From: Rachicladosporium sp. CCFEE 5018 | Taxonomy: Eukaryota; Ascomycota; Dothideomycetes; Cladosporiales; Cladosporiaceae | Length of the DNA: 64,000 bases | Reading direction: 5' to 3' | Assembly: GCA_002077045.2 (NCBI GenBank) | Contig: KZ111141.1 | Location: forward strand, 2,440,620-2,504,619 | Shown here: in pieces, positions 41,886 to 52,798 of the stretch | Layout: the number at the start of each line of letters is the position of its first letter | How positions within the stretch are numbered: the stretch's first letter is position 1 | The notes under the pieces: generated by a model | What the model was told of the DNA's origin: nothing | The model's database searches: none | The model's input: only the letters and a program-made list of their open reading frames with translations | Made by a program: the position numbers and the translations under genes

Positions 41886-43612
41886 CTACTCATCCCAAGG
41901 CCAGTATTCAGGCTTGTCCTTGACATAGTCCCACCCACTAAAGTACCACCCAGCCGCATTCTTCGGCAAGGCGCCATGAACCATGAAATTCCCGTCCCCG
42001 GGCCCCGGAGGCGGCGTGATCGATCTCGTACGCTCGAAGCCCATGGCTGCTATTGCCGGACCCAAGGCGATATTTACGGACTCCACGAACGGTTCCGTCT
42101 CACGACGCTCCCCTCTCTTAGTGGCCTCAGCCTCATCGTAGGAAATGAGATGCTTGGTGCTGTGATGTGTGTTAGTCATGGAGCTCATTCAATCCACTGA
42201 TCTTGGGATGGGACTTACCCGCCACATAAGTATCCGCGCTTAACGGGGTACCATTTCCAATTCATGGGACAGACACCCATGCTTGCGTGCGCTATGTGGT
42301 CCGATATCTCGTCGTCGTACTCGGCCAATGCCTGCGGACCTTCCTTCACTGCTATCTGTCGCTCTTTGCCACCCCATTTGGTGGTGTTGTAACCTGCTAT
42401 CGCAGTAGAATCCTGCAGCTCCCATTTCCGCGAGTATGAGGGATCGACTGGCCGCCTTGAGATCTGCGTTCTCTTTGTGAGTACGCTTGACGTTACTTGC
42501 GGCGGAGGAGAACCAGGTTTGTTTTGCTTGACATTTGTGGTCGTTCGCGACTGCAGAGAAGAGGGCTGAGTCTGCGTCTGCGGTGGAGGACTGCGGCGCA
42601 TATTCTGTAGCAACGTGTTGCCGCGCTGTGCGTGGTGTGACTGGGACGTTGACGAAGTCGTCTGTGTGTTCCTGGCTACTTGTGGAATTGTCGCAGTTCC
42701 ATACGTTCCTGAGCCACCCGTCTGACGTGGAGCGTGTTGATTCATGGCAGTGGAGGTTTGACCATGCACTGGTGCACTGATCCGTAGTTGCTGCATCGCT
42801 TGATGGATCTGCGGCGGAGGCTGGGCATGAGTAGTTGAGCGCTGACTGTATTGTGAGATCTGATGTGTGAGCGCGGGAGTTTGGGGCTGACTTTGCACCT
42901 GTACCACTCCCTGCGTTGACGTTTGCACCGTATTCATCGAGGATTGTATCTGCAAAGGCAAAGCCGTGTGCACTTGCTGGACCATGCCAACAGACTGCGG
43001 CTGTCTCTGCGCCTGCGTGATGGCGTATGCAGACTGATTCGGGGTTTTTTGAGCTGGCGCATACTGTTGCGAAACATTCAACGTGGACGAGGTTGAAAAT
43101 TGCATTAGCGGAGGAGCAGGCCGTTGTTGCATTACTTGATGCGTCCGTAGCTGGCCATCTGATTGTTGCAACGCCGACTGTGATCCGCAGGTGAGCTGAG
43201 ATGCTGGAGGCTGGACTGGAATCGCGGCCCTGTTGGCCGTGTGATACACATTTAGCTGTTGTTGCAACTGCGGCAACGGACGCTGAGCCTGTGACATGTA
43301 TTGTCCAGATTGCTGCTGATTCATGGACAAGACGGCCGGCGCCGTCATAGCTCGCTGTAGGTGCTGATTCTGCAAGTGGGCTTGCTGCTGCTGGTAATTA
43401 GATACCTGCGTGGTAGTCGTCGTGGTCGAGGTCGTAGTTGTCTGCGAATGAACGACTACAGAGTTTTGATCGAGAGATTTCTGCACTTGTTGGATGTATG
43501 CAGCAGGAAGTGCGGTAGCATTACGCTGTACTTGCTGTTGACGGATGACTTGGCCCTGCTGCGGACCATTCGCAAACGGCGATGGAGCTGACGGAGCCTG
43601 CGACGGATTCAT
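41886..43612 (-). CDS. Family 1 member a, copy B: intact two-exon Gln-rich protein
   Basis: Exons 42219-43612 and 41886-42159 join in frame to 555 aa. The 59-nt intron is textbook: GTAAGT donor, GACTAAC branch, CACAG acceptor. The start MNPSQAPSAP matches copy A. Residues 1-400 are dominated by Gln with Ser, Thr and Pro. The conserved domain follows: STAIAGYNTTKWGG, YDDEISDHIAHA, CPMNWKWYPV, GYLCGGTKHLISYDEAEA, ITPPPGPGDG, LPKNAAGWYFSG and a Trp-Pro end. Such Gln-rich N-termini are common in transcription- or mRNA-associated proteins, but no known domain identifies this one. It is the only uninterrupted family 1 gene in copy B. Confidence 0.75.
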
Positions 43613-43920
43613 CTTGTTATCCGGAAGCGAGTGTTTCTTGCTTATGTCGAGGGGAAGCACTAGGTGACTAAACCTACTCTGCTGTACCAGCATTCACTGT
43701 GTAGAGCCTGCAGTGCCTGCTCCTCGTCCGATCTCTTAGCTCGAGGAATGCAGGAAGACGTGTGCAATGTTGAGTCTGACCGTATTTGAATGGTCCCTGG
43801 AGTCAACTCCATGTAGATGTGTCATCTCACCGAATGGTTGGTGGTCGATATGCTTTGATCACTATCATCGAATCGAGCCAAAGGGAGGAGAAGAAGCCAT
43901 GCGTTTTGTCGCGCTTCATT

Positions 43921-46266
43921 CTAGTCATACTTCAGATGCCACATCGGATGCCTTGCCTTACTGTATCCCACGCCATCATACCATTCGCCTTTGCAATTCT
44001 TCGGGAGCGGATGATACTCTCTCCTACGTTGAGCATCACGAAGCCCAGGTCCCACAAGATTCCAGTTCCCATCGCCAGGACCAGGAGGCGGCGTCACCAC
44101 TCGAGAAGGTGTTTCCGGCTACATATTCACTAATTGGACATAGGGACCCTGCGGACGCTGCCCTGCCATTGTGGTCTCGGCCTCGACATGCGAGATCAAG
44201 TGATTGCCGCCTCCACAGGAGTAGCCCTGCCGAACTGGATACCAGCGCCAGTTCATCGGACAAATGCCTTTGCCAGCTTGAGCGAGGTGATCTGAGACTT
44301 CGTCATCGTACTCCGCGAGCTTCTTGGGACCGTGTTTTGCAGCAGCTTCCCTTGCGCCACCGCCCCAGCTCGTGGTATTGTGTCCGGCGATGGTCGTTGA
44401 GCCCGCGAACTGTGGACGTCGCCGGAAGGGGATGCTATGGTAGTGTCGCCAATCTCCCTCAACGAAGTGGGGTAATATAAAGATGCCTATGGCGCCCTGT
44501 CCCTGCATCGCAAAGCCTGCAGATGTCATCTGCATTGCAGGCGCGAGATCCATTTGCTGCAGCATGGCGTTTGCCTGCTCAACGGCGTGCATCTGACCGC
44601 CAGTCAGTGATGTCGTGTCCATACCCACGCTGACACCAGCTCCCTGAGCAAACGCAGGCGTAGCGGGAGTCTTACGCAAGACATGGATACTTCGACCGGA
44701 GATTGAAGTGCCCACGATGTGAGTGTTCGTGCCCATTGCGGCTACAGTGGTGGAAAGCTGCAATTGGTCTAGCGGACGTGTTTGACCTTGTTGTACCATG
44801 TTACTTGGTGATGGCAGAGCTTGTGTTTGCCTTATCGCGTGTTGCATATGTCGTGCATTACTTCCACGAGATGGCGGCTGGTACGGCGCTTGCGTCGTCG
44901 CGAGCTGCATATATCGCGCATTGCTCGTGTGAGATTGCGGCTGAGTTTGCGCTTGCGTAGTCGCAGACTGTACCTGATGCATGCCCAGCTGTACTGCCGT
45001 CGCTTGGGGAGCGGGAAGCGTCTGCACACTTCCATAGGATGCTGTCCGCGTACTCAGTGACGGGGACTGCGTCTGCGCGGGCTCCGTGTGTGTCGAAGTT
45101 TGCATGGAGCTTGCGATATGCGGTCGCACATGGGCTTGGCTATGCGATCGCTGTGTGTGCTGCTGTGGAGGTACTCCCCGAGGATCAAAAGACGCCTGCA
45201 CAGCTCTATACGATGTTATCCGTGTACTAGACAATGAAGATCGCATCTGTGCCGGTGCCGTGGAAGTCGGGGTCTGCATTGGGCTCATGATCTGCGGCTG
45301 AACATGTACTTGTGTGCTAGAACGCTGTGTGACTTGCTGACCTGAAACGTGTTGCGCTGTTGGAGGCGTCTGGACGGCGCCGTATGAGTTCGTCTGCATG
45401 CTTGACAGGGAACTTTGCAGCTGCTCTGGTCCCACGAACGCTGGAATTCGTATTGGGCTCATGACATGCGGTCGCACGTGAGCATTCGTACCGAAGTGCT
45501 GTTCGACTTGATGTAACGGTGCCACCTGAGCGACAGGAGGGGTATACTCGGCTCTACACGATATAGTCCGCCTTGTCGATGAAGAGGATCACATTTCCGC
45601 TGGTACTGTGAATGTTGTAGTCTGCAGCGGGCTCACTATATGCGGCTGGACGTGTGTCTGCGCAGCAGAGTGCTGGATCTGATGTGTCATTGGCCGGGAA
45701 GAGATAGCTTGTATTGTGTGGGTAGTCCGGGATGTGGAGTGATGTTGCTGGAGCGGCGCACGCTGAGCCAGGACCTGATGCTGCTGCTGCTGCTGGTGAT
45801 ATATAGGCTGCTGAATAGGGACGGACTGAGGCGAACTCGGTGTGTGTTGCATATGCTGACCCTGCTGTGCTGCAGGAGGCGATAGCAGAGTTTGTTGATG
45901 CTGAGCCTGTTGCCCTTCTGCCATCACCGGCGCCGAATGTGTTCGCTGCATCCGCTGTACCTGCTGCTGCTCTACAGGAGCTTGCAGCCGAACTTGCTGC
46001 GGTCCCTGCCTCGGCACACGCCGTACAGTCCTCGTCCTGATAGTTTCCGAGCTAGGCTGATACGGCCCAAGGTGACCAGCGTACTCGAAGATACCATCTC
46101 CTTGCGGTCTGCTCGATTTTGGTCCTTCTACGATCCGCGCATGGCCGTCCTCAACACGCCAGCGCCGGACATTGGGATCCACCCAACCAGGTGGTGGAGG
46201 GCTGCGGAGTCGCGGGGCTGGAGCCTGTGGCGTCTGAGGTATGTGCGATCGTTGGTTGGGGTCCAT
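43921..46266 (-). pseudogene. Family 1 member b, copy B: two in-frame stops
   Basis: This copy keeps the full length lost in copy A. One frame runs leftward from MDPNQRSHIPQ (46266) but is stopped by TGA at about 45589, where copy A has CGG, and by TAG at about 44119, where copy A has GAG. The stretch between the stops carries the family domain (TTIAGHNTTSWGG, YDDEVSDHLAQA, CPMNWRWYPV, YSCGGGNHLISH). The sequence after the second stop still encodes TPPPGPGDG and LPKN. No intron is needed elsewhere in this paralogue. The product would be either a 225-aa Gln-rich fragment or nothing. Confidence 0.75.
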
Positions 46267-46594
46267 GTCGATGATTCTTATGATGGAGCTGTAGTGTTAC
46301 GAGGAATGGCTGGTCTCGAGAGTCAGAAATATCGACGAGGTACTGTAGTCTGTCGTGAAGTCATATTGGTGACTATTCGAGTATGACTGACTCGTCATTA
46401 GCCATGCAGTGTACATAGGCAACTTTACCCGCAGTGTCATTGACTGCATTGTAATTTGTGCGCCTTGAAGGACTGGCGTGCTCTGTTGCGATCACTAGCT
46501 CCGAGCACCCTTGACCTATGGCGCTGCAAACGGCCAGCGTTCTCAGCGACGAATGATAGTGAGATCAAAGTCCCTCCCCCAGCCTTCGAGCTCC
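46267..46594. other. Intergenic between family 1 members b and c, copy B
   Basis: Counterpart of 4262-4616, without the three 10-bp repeats seen there. No other feature is recognised. Confidence 0.45.
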
Positions 46595-47627
46595 CTATCG
46601 CTTATGCCTCCACATCTCGTGCCTATGGTCTCTGTAACGGTCCCCATCCCACCACTGGCCCCTATGGTTCTTCGGCAACGGCGTCTTGTTCGCCTTGCTA
46701 CACTCTTCCTTGTCAAGGTTGCAGAATCCATCTCCATCCCCAGACGGCGGCGTGATCGCTCGATAGATAACATTCGGCGCCCCGTTGACTTTCTCCACCG
46801 GCGCCCCGTCAGGATAGCGTCCAGCCATGACTTCTTCCGCATGGCGATGCGATATGAGGTGGTGGCCGCCGCCGCAGAGATACGCTAGCTTGACAGGGTA
46901 ACACCTCCAATTGTGCGGGCATACCCCGCAAGGCAGCCTGGGCCAGCTCATCCGAGACATCGTCATCGTAGTCCTGGAGACGCCGACGACCTTTTCTGAC
47001 GGCTTTCTGTCGAACTGCGCCGCCCCACTGAGATGTGTCGTGGCCGTGGATGGCAGTACTGTCCTCAAGGCTTGGCCGACGCCGATACGGGCTCATGCTC
47101 CTGGAGTAGGAAGATCCGCTATCGCTTGAAGTCGACGCAGACGAGTAGCTTGGAAATGGCGAGCGCTGCTGTACTGGCGATCTTCCTCTTGGCTGACCTC
47201 CATGGCCGACTCGTGTCTTCTTGGGTTGCTTCACGAGTGCACGCTCACTTTCATCCTGCGTTATTGGCTTAGGACCCAGGACTCGTTCGACCTGTGATAA
47301 AGTCTGCGCCATCGCCCCGGGTGGATGATCGAGTCGTGCATTGCTGCTCGTCTTTGTAGTGCGAGTCGAAGATCTCTCTGACTCCATCCGCGAGCTTGAT
47401 GGCTTAGCTGCTGGTGCAGTGATCTGCGACCGTAACTTCGGGCCGTCAATCTGTCGCTGAGACTTCTTGCTTGATGATCCAGCCGCCGATACAACGCTCG
47501 GTGATTGTGACGTTGGCCCTTCGATCTGTCGTTGAGGCTTTTTGCTTGATGAAGCTAGAGATTAGTCCGCATGTCGTAGTACGCGACGAGCTAAAGTTAG
47601 CTTCTGCTGGGGGCGCTTGGAATCCAT
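46595..47627 (-). pseudogene. Family 1 member c, copy B: early stop and frameshift
   Basis: It starts MDSKRPQQK (47627) like copy A, but reaches TAA at codon 22 (CATGCGGACTAA against CATGCCGAAACA in copy A). Downstream, the frame is open through YDDDVSDELAQAAL. One extra base near 46929 (ccccgcaagg against cccccaagg) then shifts the frame, and CPHNWRCYPV, LCGGGHHLISH and LPKNHRGQWW continue in another frame to 46595. Both lesions are absent from copy A (4617-5648), which is intact. Confidence 0.8.
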
Positions 47628-47812
47628 GTGGATGTTTTAGTAAGTACAGTGCGATGAGAAGTAGTGCATATAAGGGGTAAGCAAGTGAAAGTGACCATGA
47701 CGCTCGAAGGTAGAGGGAAATCATCGACCATTAAACGTCGTCGTAAGCAGAGGCATGAACTAGGATAACCGTACGCGCAGTACATGCTTCCTTTCCGTAA
47801 CTCACCCAGCAA

Positions 47813-48856
47813 TCAAGCCGGCACGACCATCTCCCCAATCACCGGCCTCAACAGCTCCGGCACAATGACCGCCGCATCACCCTTGAACATCCAATCCCCG
47901 TCCTCCCACCCCCCGGCAGGTACATCATTAGCATCCATATTGATGACCGCCACTTTCGCCCCTCGCTGCCTCGCCTCCTGCACATATCCAGCGGCAGGAT
48001 ACACCTTCGCACTCGTACCAATGACAAGTATCAGATCCACGCCAGCAAGATCGTTGAGGTAATTCTCAACATTCATCAGAACTTGCATCGGCAGCTGCTC
48101 ACCAAACCAAACGACACCAGGGCGTAGGGCATTGCGTTTGCAGCGAGGACACTGAGGGAGGGACTCAATGGGAATGCGGGCCAAGGGGACTTTGGGGTCG
48201 GAGATGTCGGGCGTGGCTGTGGGGTCTTTGCCGTCAACTGGTAGCGCTAGGGCAGGCACGATAGGGTCCGTGAAGTTCTCTTCGCGGTAGCCGCAGTTCT
48301 CGCTCCAGCACTTGACTTCGAAGAGCGTGCCGTGCAGGAGCTGGAGACTTTCTCTTGGGTGATCAGCGCGTTGGTGAAGTCCGTCAACGTTCTGGCTGAA
48401 GCATTGAAAGCCGGGGACTTTCCTGCTGAACTCAGCGAGGGCGTAGTGGGCTGGGTTCGGGTTGACTGTGAGGGCCATGTGGCGGCGGTAGGAGTAAAAT
48501 TGCCATACTAAGCCTGCATCGCGGAGGAAGGCTCCTGGCGTGGCGAGGGAGGTAGCTTCATGAGTGCGCCAGTACCCGCCTGGACCGCGGAAAGTTGGAA
48601 GACCGGACGAGGCCGAGAGACCGGCGCCGCAAAGGGCTATGATGCGGGGGTATTGGAGGGTGGTAAGGTAGGCGTGAAAGGAAGCTGTGTCTGTGCGAGG
48701 GGTTGCCATGCTGGATCGAAGACGGCGTTGATTGGAGAAATCGTTGTGACGTCGGGGCATACGTCTTGAGATGGCTGATGAGAGAGGACTATGGAAGAAG
48801 GATGAGAGCTGTAGGAGAGGGGAGGGGAAGTGTACATTAGCGAGATGTTTGCTCAT
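47813..48856 (-). CDS. SIRT5-like sirtuin, copy B
   Basis: 347 aa, differing from copy A at scattered positions mostly in the N-terminal leader and at the last residues (ending EMVVPA). All catalytic features are retained: GAGLSASSGLPTFRG, FYSYRRHM with the SIRT5 Tyr/Arg pair, QNVDGLHQRA, HGTLF, the zinc Cys groups and IGTSAKVYPAAG. Both sirtuin copies therefore look functional, unlike their neighbours. Confidence 0.9.
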   Translation of the reverse strand: MSKHLANVHFPSPLLQLSSFFHSPLSSAISRRMPRRHNDFSNQRRLRSSMATPRTDTASFHAYLTTLQYPRIIALCGAGLSASSGLPTFRGPGGYWRTHEATSLATPGAFLRDAGLVWQFYSYRRHMALTVNPNPAHYALAEFSRKVPGFQCFSQNVDGLHQRADHPRESLQLLHGTLFEVKCWSENCGYREENFTDPIVPALALPVDGKDPTATPDISDPKVPLARIPIESLPQCPRCKRNALRPGVVWFGEQLPMQVLMNVENYLNDLAGVDLILVIGTSAKVYPAAGYVQEARQRGAKVAVINMDANDVPAGGWEDGDWMFKGDAAVIVPELLRPVIGEMVVPA

Positions 48857-49083
48857 GCGCGGCTAATGATGTGCGAGGTGACTCGAAGGCTGCCTGGTAC
48901 GCCTTCGAGGCTCTCTGACTGGCTAACACGCATTGGACATGTGCGAGCATACCCGAGATGCACGTCGATGATGGTGGCGGAGGAGGGTAGTGCAGGCTGC
49001 AGATCGGGAGTGAAGTCGAGTCTTCCCCGAACGTCATCTTTAGATTCCCGCTGCCCCCCCCTCTCCTCCGTCCATATATCACC
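48857..49083. promoter_or_regulatory. Shared divergent promoter, sirtuin / ICP55 (copy B)
   Basis: 227 bp, almost the same length as in copy A, with the last 60 bp before the ICP55 ATG best conserved. No defined factor sites could be assigned by eye. Confidence 0.6.
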
Positions 49084-50678
49084 ATGATACTGCGAGCATT
49101 GCGACCCTTCGCGGCAGCACGAATACCGATAAGATGCAAGCCCATGCCCACCTTTCGCAGCAGACCATGCTGTCGCACTCTTGTCTCCGCAACGCAGGTC
49201 CAGTTCGGACAGCCAATCCACGAGACACATCCGCATCTCATTGCGCCGGCAGACCTCACGCCAGGCATACCGGCGCTGGAGTATCACTATAGAAGGGCAG
49301 CACTGGCCGAGAAGCTGCCGAAGAATAGCATAGCAATACTAGCTGCGAATGAGTTGAAGTACAAGTCCGGTGCAGTGTTCTACGAATATCACCAAGATCC
49401 GAACTTCTTCTACTTGACTGGTGAGCAGCCTTGTCGATTGAATCTCTCATGTTGAGGTAGTAAGAAGCTAAACATACTCAGGCTTCAACGAACCCGACGC
49501 GCTCGCCATAATCGGTACGTGTCCGTCTCCCTCCCACCTCCCTTCCCTCGCACCCACTAAAACTCTCTCCAACAGAGAAAGGTTCCTCTCCCGTAGAATA
49601 CACCTTCCACCTACACCTCCGCGCCAAAGACCCCAAAGCCGAGCTCTGGGACGGTGCACGCTCCGGCCTCCAAGCAGCTCAGGACATCTTCAACGCCGAC
49701 GAAGCCCGCGACATAGCCTCGTCGTCCTCCACCTCAACCCTCCGAGACTTGATCGCAAGCGCCAAAGAGGTCTATACAGTTATCGGCACCGATGTTGGAA
49801 GGCGAAGTAGCGTAGCGAAGCTAGTGCAGGGAAAGGGCACAGGCGTAGAGGGTTTCCAATCCCTCCTCGCATCCTCCACAGTCCGTCCCATACGCCCTCT
49901 AATGAACGATCTCCGCATCATCAAGTCCACCTCCGAACTCACCAACCTCCGCCGCGCCGGCGCAATCTCAGGTGAAGTCCTCACAGCAGCTATGTCCCGC
50001 CCTCAACACTCAGAAGCCCAACTCTGGGCCGACCTCTCCTACGGCTACCGCTCCGCAGGCTTAGACGGGGAAGCTTACGTGCCCGTCGTAGCGGGTGGGA
50101 AGAACGGCCTGAGCATACATTATACGCGGAATGATGCGTTGTTGAGGGAGGGGAGGACGGTGCTGGTAGATGCTGGGGGCGCTTATGGGGGGTATATTGC
50201 GGATATCACGAGGGTGTTTCCGGTGAATGGGAGGTTTAGCTTGGCGCAACTCGAGCTGTATGCTATGGTGCTTGGAGTGCAGAAGAAAGTCATTGCGCTT
50301 TGTCGGGAGTCTTCGGGCACTTCGCTGGATGGACTGCACAGTACGACTGAGTCGCTGCTCACGTCGGGACTGAAAGATCTCGGCTTCGACTTGTCGTCTT
50401 CTGGCTTAGATTTGCTCTTTCCGCATCACGTGGGCCACTTCATAGGATTAGATGTACATGACGCGCCAGGGTACCCGAGGACGGGGAAGCTGAAGGAGGG
50501 CATGTGCGTCACCGTCGAGCCAGGGATCTACGTGCCTGATGATGAGAGGTGGCCGAAACAGTTCAGAGGCCTGGCCGTCAGAGTCGAAGACAGCATAGTG
50601 ATAGGCCAAGAGGTAGAGGAGGTGTTGACAGGCACGGCGGTCAAGGAGGTGAATGAAATCGAGGGGCTGAGGGCGTAA
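49084..50678 (+). CDS. ICP55: ICP55-type aminopeptidase P, copy B
   Basis: Exons 49084-49420, 49482-49514 and 49576-50678 have the same lengths as in copy A (337, 33, 1103 nt) and give 490 aa. The introns are 61 nt each and have diverged more than the exons; intron 1 starts GTGAGC here but GTATGC in copy A. All five metal ligands and FFYLTGFNEPDAL are retained, and the presequence keeps its Arg-rich character. Purifying selection on both copies is suggested by exon conservation against free introns. Confidence 0.92.
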
Positions 50679-51015
50679 ACATGAGACGCCGGATCTGTGG
50701 ACCTAAATCGCATGTCTAGCACCTGTACATATATACGTGTAGAGCACATACGAAGATCAATCACGGGAAGTAGGTCAAGATCACACCTAGTTCCTTGCAG
50801 TGATGTTTCTACCTAGCTAGCAATCGACTTCGCCACTGCGATATCCTGTTGCCCAACAGCTAATTCTTGACCGAAGTGAGCAAAGGAGCTGTCTGCCAGA
50901 TTGCCTAAGCTCGCCTCCCGTTCAGATCCATGAACCCTCCGAAGCCCTCCAATGCATCGTGTCATCCCAGCAGCGTCGTTAAAGTCCACCTCTCCACAAC
51001 GGCTCACACTACGGC
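50679..51015. other. Intergenic between convergent ICP55 and KAR5 3' ends, copy B
   Basis: Counterpart of 8701-9025. A 12-13 bp tandem duplication of ACGGCTCACAC lies at the KAR5 stop. No gene is seen. Confidence 0.6.
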
Positions 51016-52798
51016 TCACACCACGGACCTACTTCCAGCCACCTCCCGAAACGCCTTCGGGTCATTGAACCACAGCCCACGCTTCTCATCGATCCCGCCC
51101 ATGCTACCACCCGACTTCGTTGAAGTGGGCAGGCCCTCCAGCTCACCCTCAGTCCCATCTGCCGATGAACGAGTGAAGCAGCGCTTAGCCAGCCCCACCG
51201 TCCAAGCACCCAAGACAATAGCGCAGAACACCGCGAGCAGCACTTTCTCGTGATCCAGGATGCCATCATTCTGCCAGCGATCCGCCATGTGGGTGGGTGA
51301 CTCCACGTAAATCAGGTAGCCGACTAGTATGGCGAGACATAGCATGCTCAAGAGGTGCTGGAATGTGAGATGCACTCCGTTGGCTATGATGTTGAGCACA
51401 GCGGCCATGCTGCCAGGTACAGTCCAGAGGACGGCGATTATGAAAGTCATGCCAGCGAGACCGAGCAAGTACCACCCAGCCGAAGACAAACGTGCAAACA
51501 GGTCGCCAAGACTGCTGAAGGAGCCCATGACCTCAGCCCACGCCTTCTGCGCACTCTCAGCATCTAGCCTCGACTGCGCAGTAAGTGCCATGGTATCGTT
51601 AGCCATCTTCCTGAGCTCATGATGATCGCCACGCAGATTCTGCACTTGACTAGTCAAGCTATGCATCTGCGTCACCAGTACCATCGTAAGCTCCGAAGTA
51701 CTGGCGACGTCGAGCTGCAGGTTGCGCACGCGCTGCTGCGTGGCTTGGACGAAGTTGTTGGAGAGTTCCAGGTCGCGTGTAATGGAGTAGATGCTCTGAA
51801 TGACGTTTTGTTGAAAGAGCTCGTTGGCGAATTGCATCTGCTCGCGGACGGTCTTGGCTTCGGTTGACACTAGGGCAAGCTCCTGTTGATGCTGTTGAGC
51901 GAGGGCATTGATCGCTGCCAGGACCTCGTCCATAGTGGCGAGAGTAGTCCTTCCGGAGTTGGCAACCTGGACATCGGTGTCGTGAACATTGTCGGCGAGC
52001 TTGCGCATGCCTTGCATCAAGTCCTCGACGCCATCGTGCATCGTCCCGCTGAAGTCATCCCACAGCTGCTTGACTTTGGCCTGCATGAGCTCATCTTCGG
52101 CCGTGAGATCGAAGTGGAACTGCCTGACATTGATGACCAAATCGTGAAACGCCTGCGTGGCATCTTCAGCCTCCTGCTTCGATTGGCGTAGAGTCTCGCC
52201 CAGATCAGCAGTAGTCTCAGCAAGGATCTTGTGCAAGTGAAGCTGCTCATCCTTCTCGATCTCGCCGCGAACGGCATGACAGAGGCTGACTGCATTTTGG
52301 CGGGAGTTTGAATAGCTGGTCCACCATTGGGCACGAGTCTCCAGTGCGCTACGACAGATATCCAAATCGCGACCAGTGGTAGCTTCGTACACTGGGTAGT
52401 TGACAGTCGAATGAAAGGGACCTTGAGCGGTGAGCTTACCGAGTAAGCCCTTCTTCTTGGCGTTTTGCTCGGTGGGGATGAATGCTGTGCATTCCGGAGG
52501 GAAAGCTGCCTTGACCTCCGCGATCTCGCAGATGGCAAAGCGGGTGGCAAAGATTGACTTCGCCTCATCGAGAACAGTGTCAGGTCCTCTAGGGTTGGTA
52601 TTGTCTTCAGCTTCGGCAGTGGTGTCCATGGAGGCGCATGAGTGGAGAAGTGCAGAAGCGGCCATCTTGTTGCAAGATGGCAGCGTCTCCGCGGACTTGA
52701 AGGTTTGCAGGGCGCGCTTGAGGGAGTCAGGTACATAAGAGCCATCTCCCAGGTAGCGGTCGTAGTCGATGCTGGGATTGTTGTGGCGCATGAAAGAT
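51016..52798 (-). CDS. KAR5: KAR5/Tht1-type nuclear fusion protein, copy B, cut by gap
   Basis: Open from the gap (reading SFMRHNNPSIDYDRY) to the stop at 51016. It contains the Cys-rich luminal part (LPSCNKMAAS, ALLHSC, FAICEI, PPEC, DICRS, SLCHAVRGEIEKDEQ), the coiled coil, the hydrophobic segments and the polar tail as in copy A. Bases 52079-52798 recur beyond the gap as 52899-53618 with five mismatches. Taking one copy of that stretch and the upstream exons gives 98 + 735 + 1063 nt, exactly 632 codons. The gene is therefore probably whole and 631 aa, and the duplication comes from assembly. Confidence 0.88.

Larger units (their letters stand above)
41072..52505. repeat. Segmental duplication, copy B
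   Basis: Matches 1-10515 gene for gene and in the same orientation. It retains about 970 bp inside family 1 member b that copy A has lost. The match may extend further right, but both copies run into contig ends within KAR5. Confidence 0.95.

Noticed and set aside
43921..47627. RIP-type mutation as the cause of family 1 decay
   Set aside because: Some changes are C-to-T/G-to-A, but indels, transversions and a deletion are just as prominent and intact neighbours are not affected; no CpA bias can be claimed by eye.
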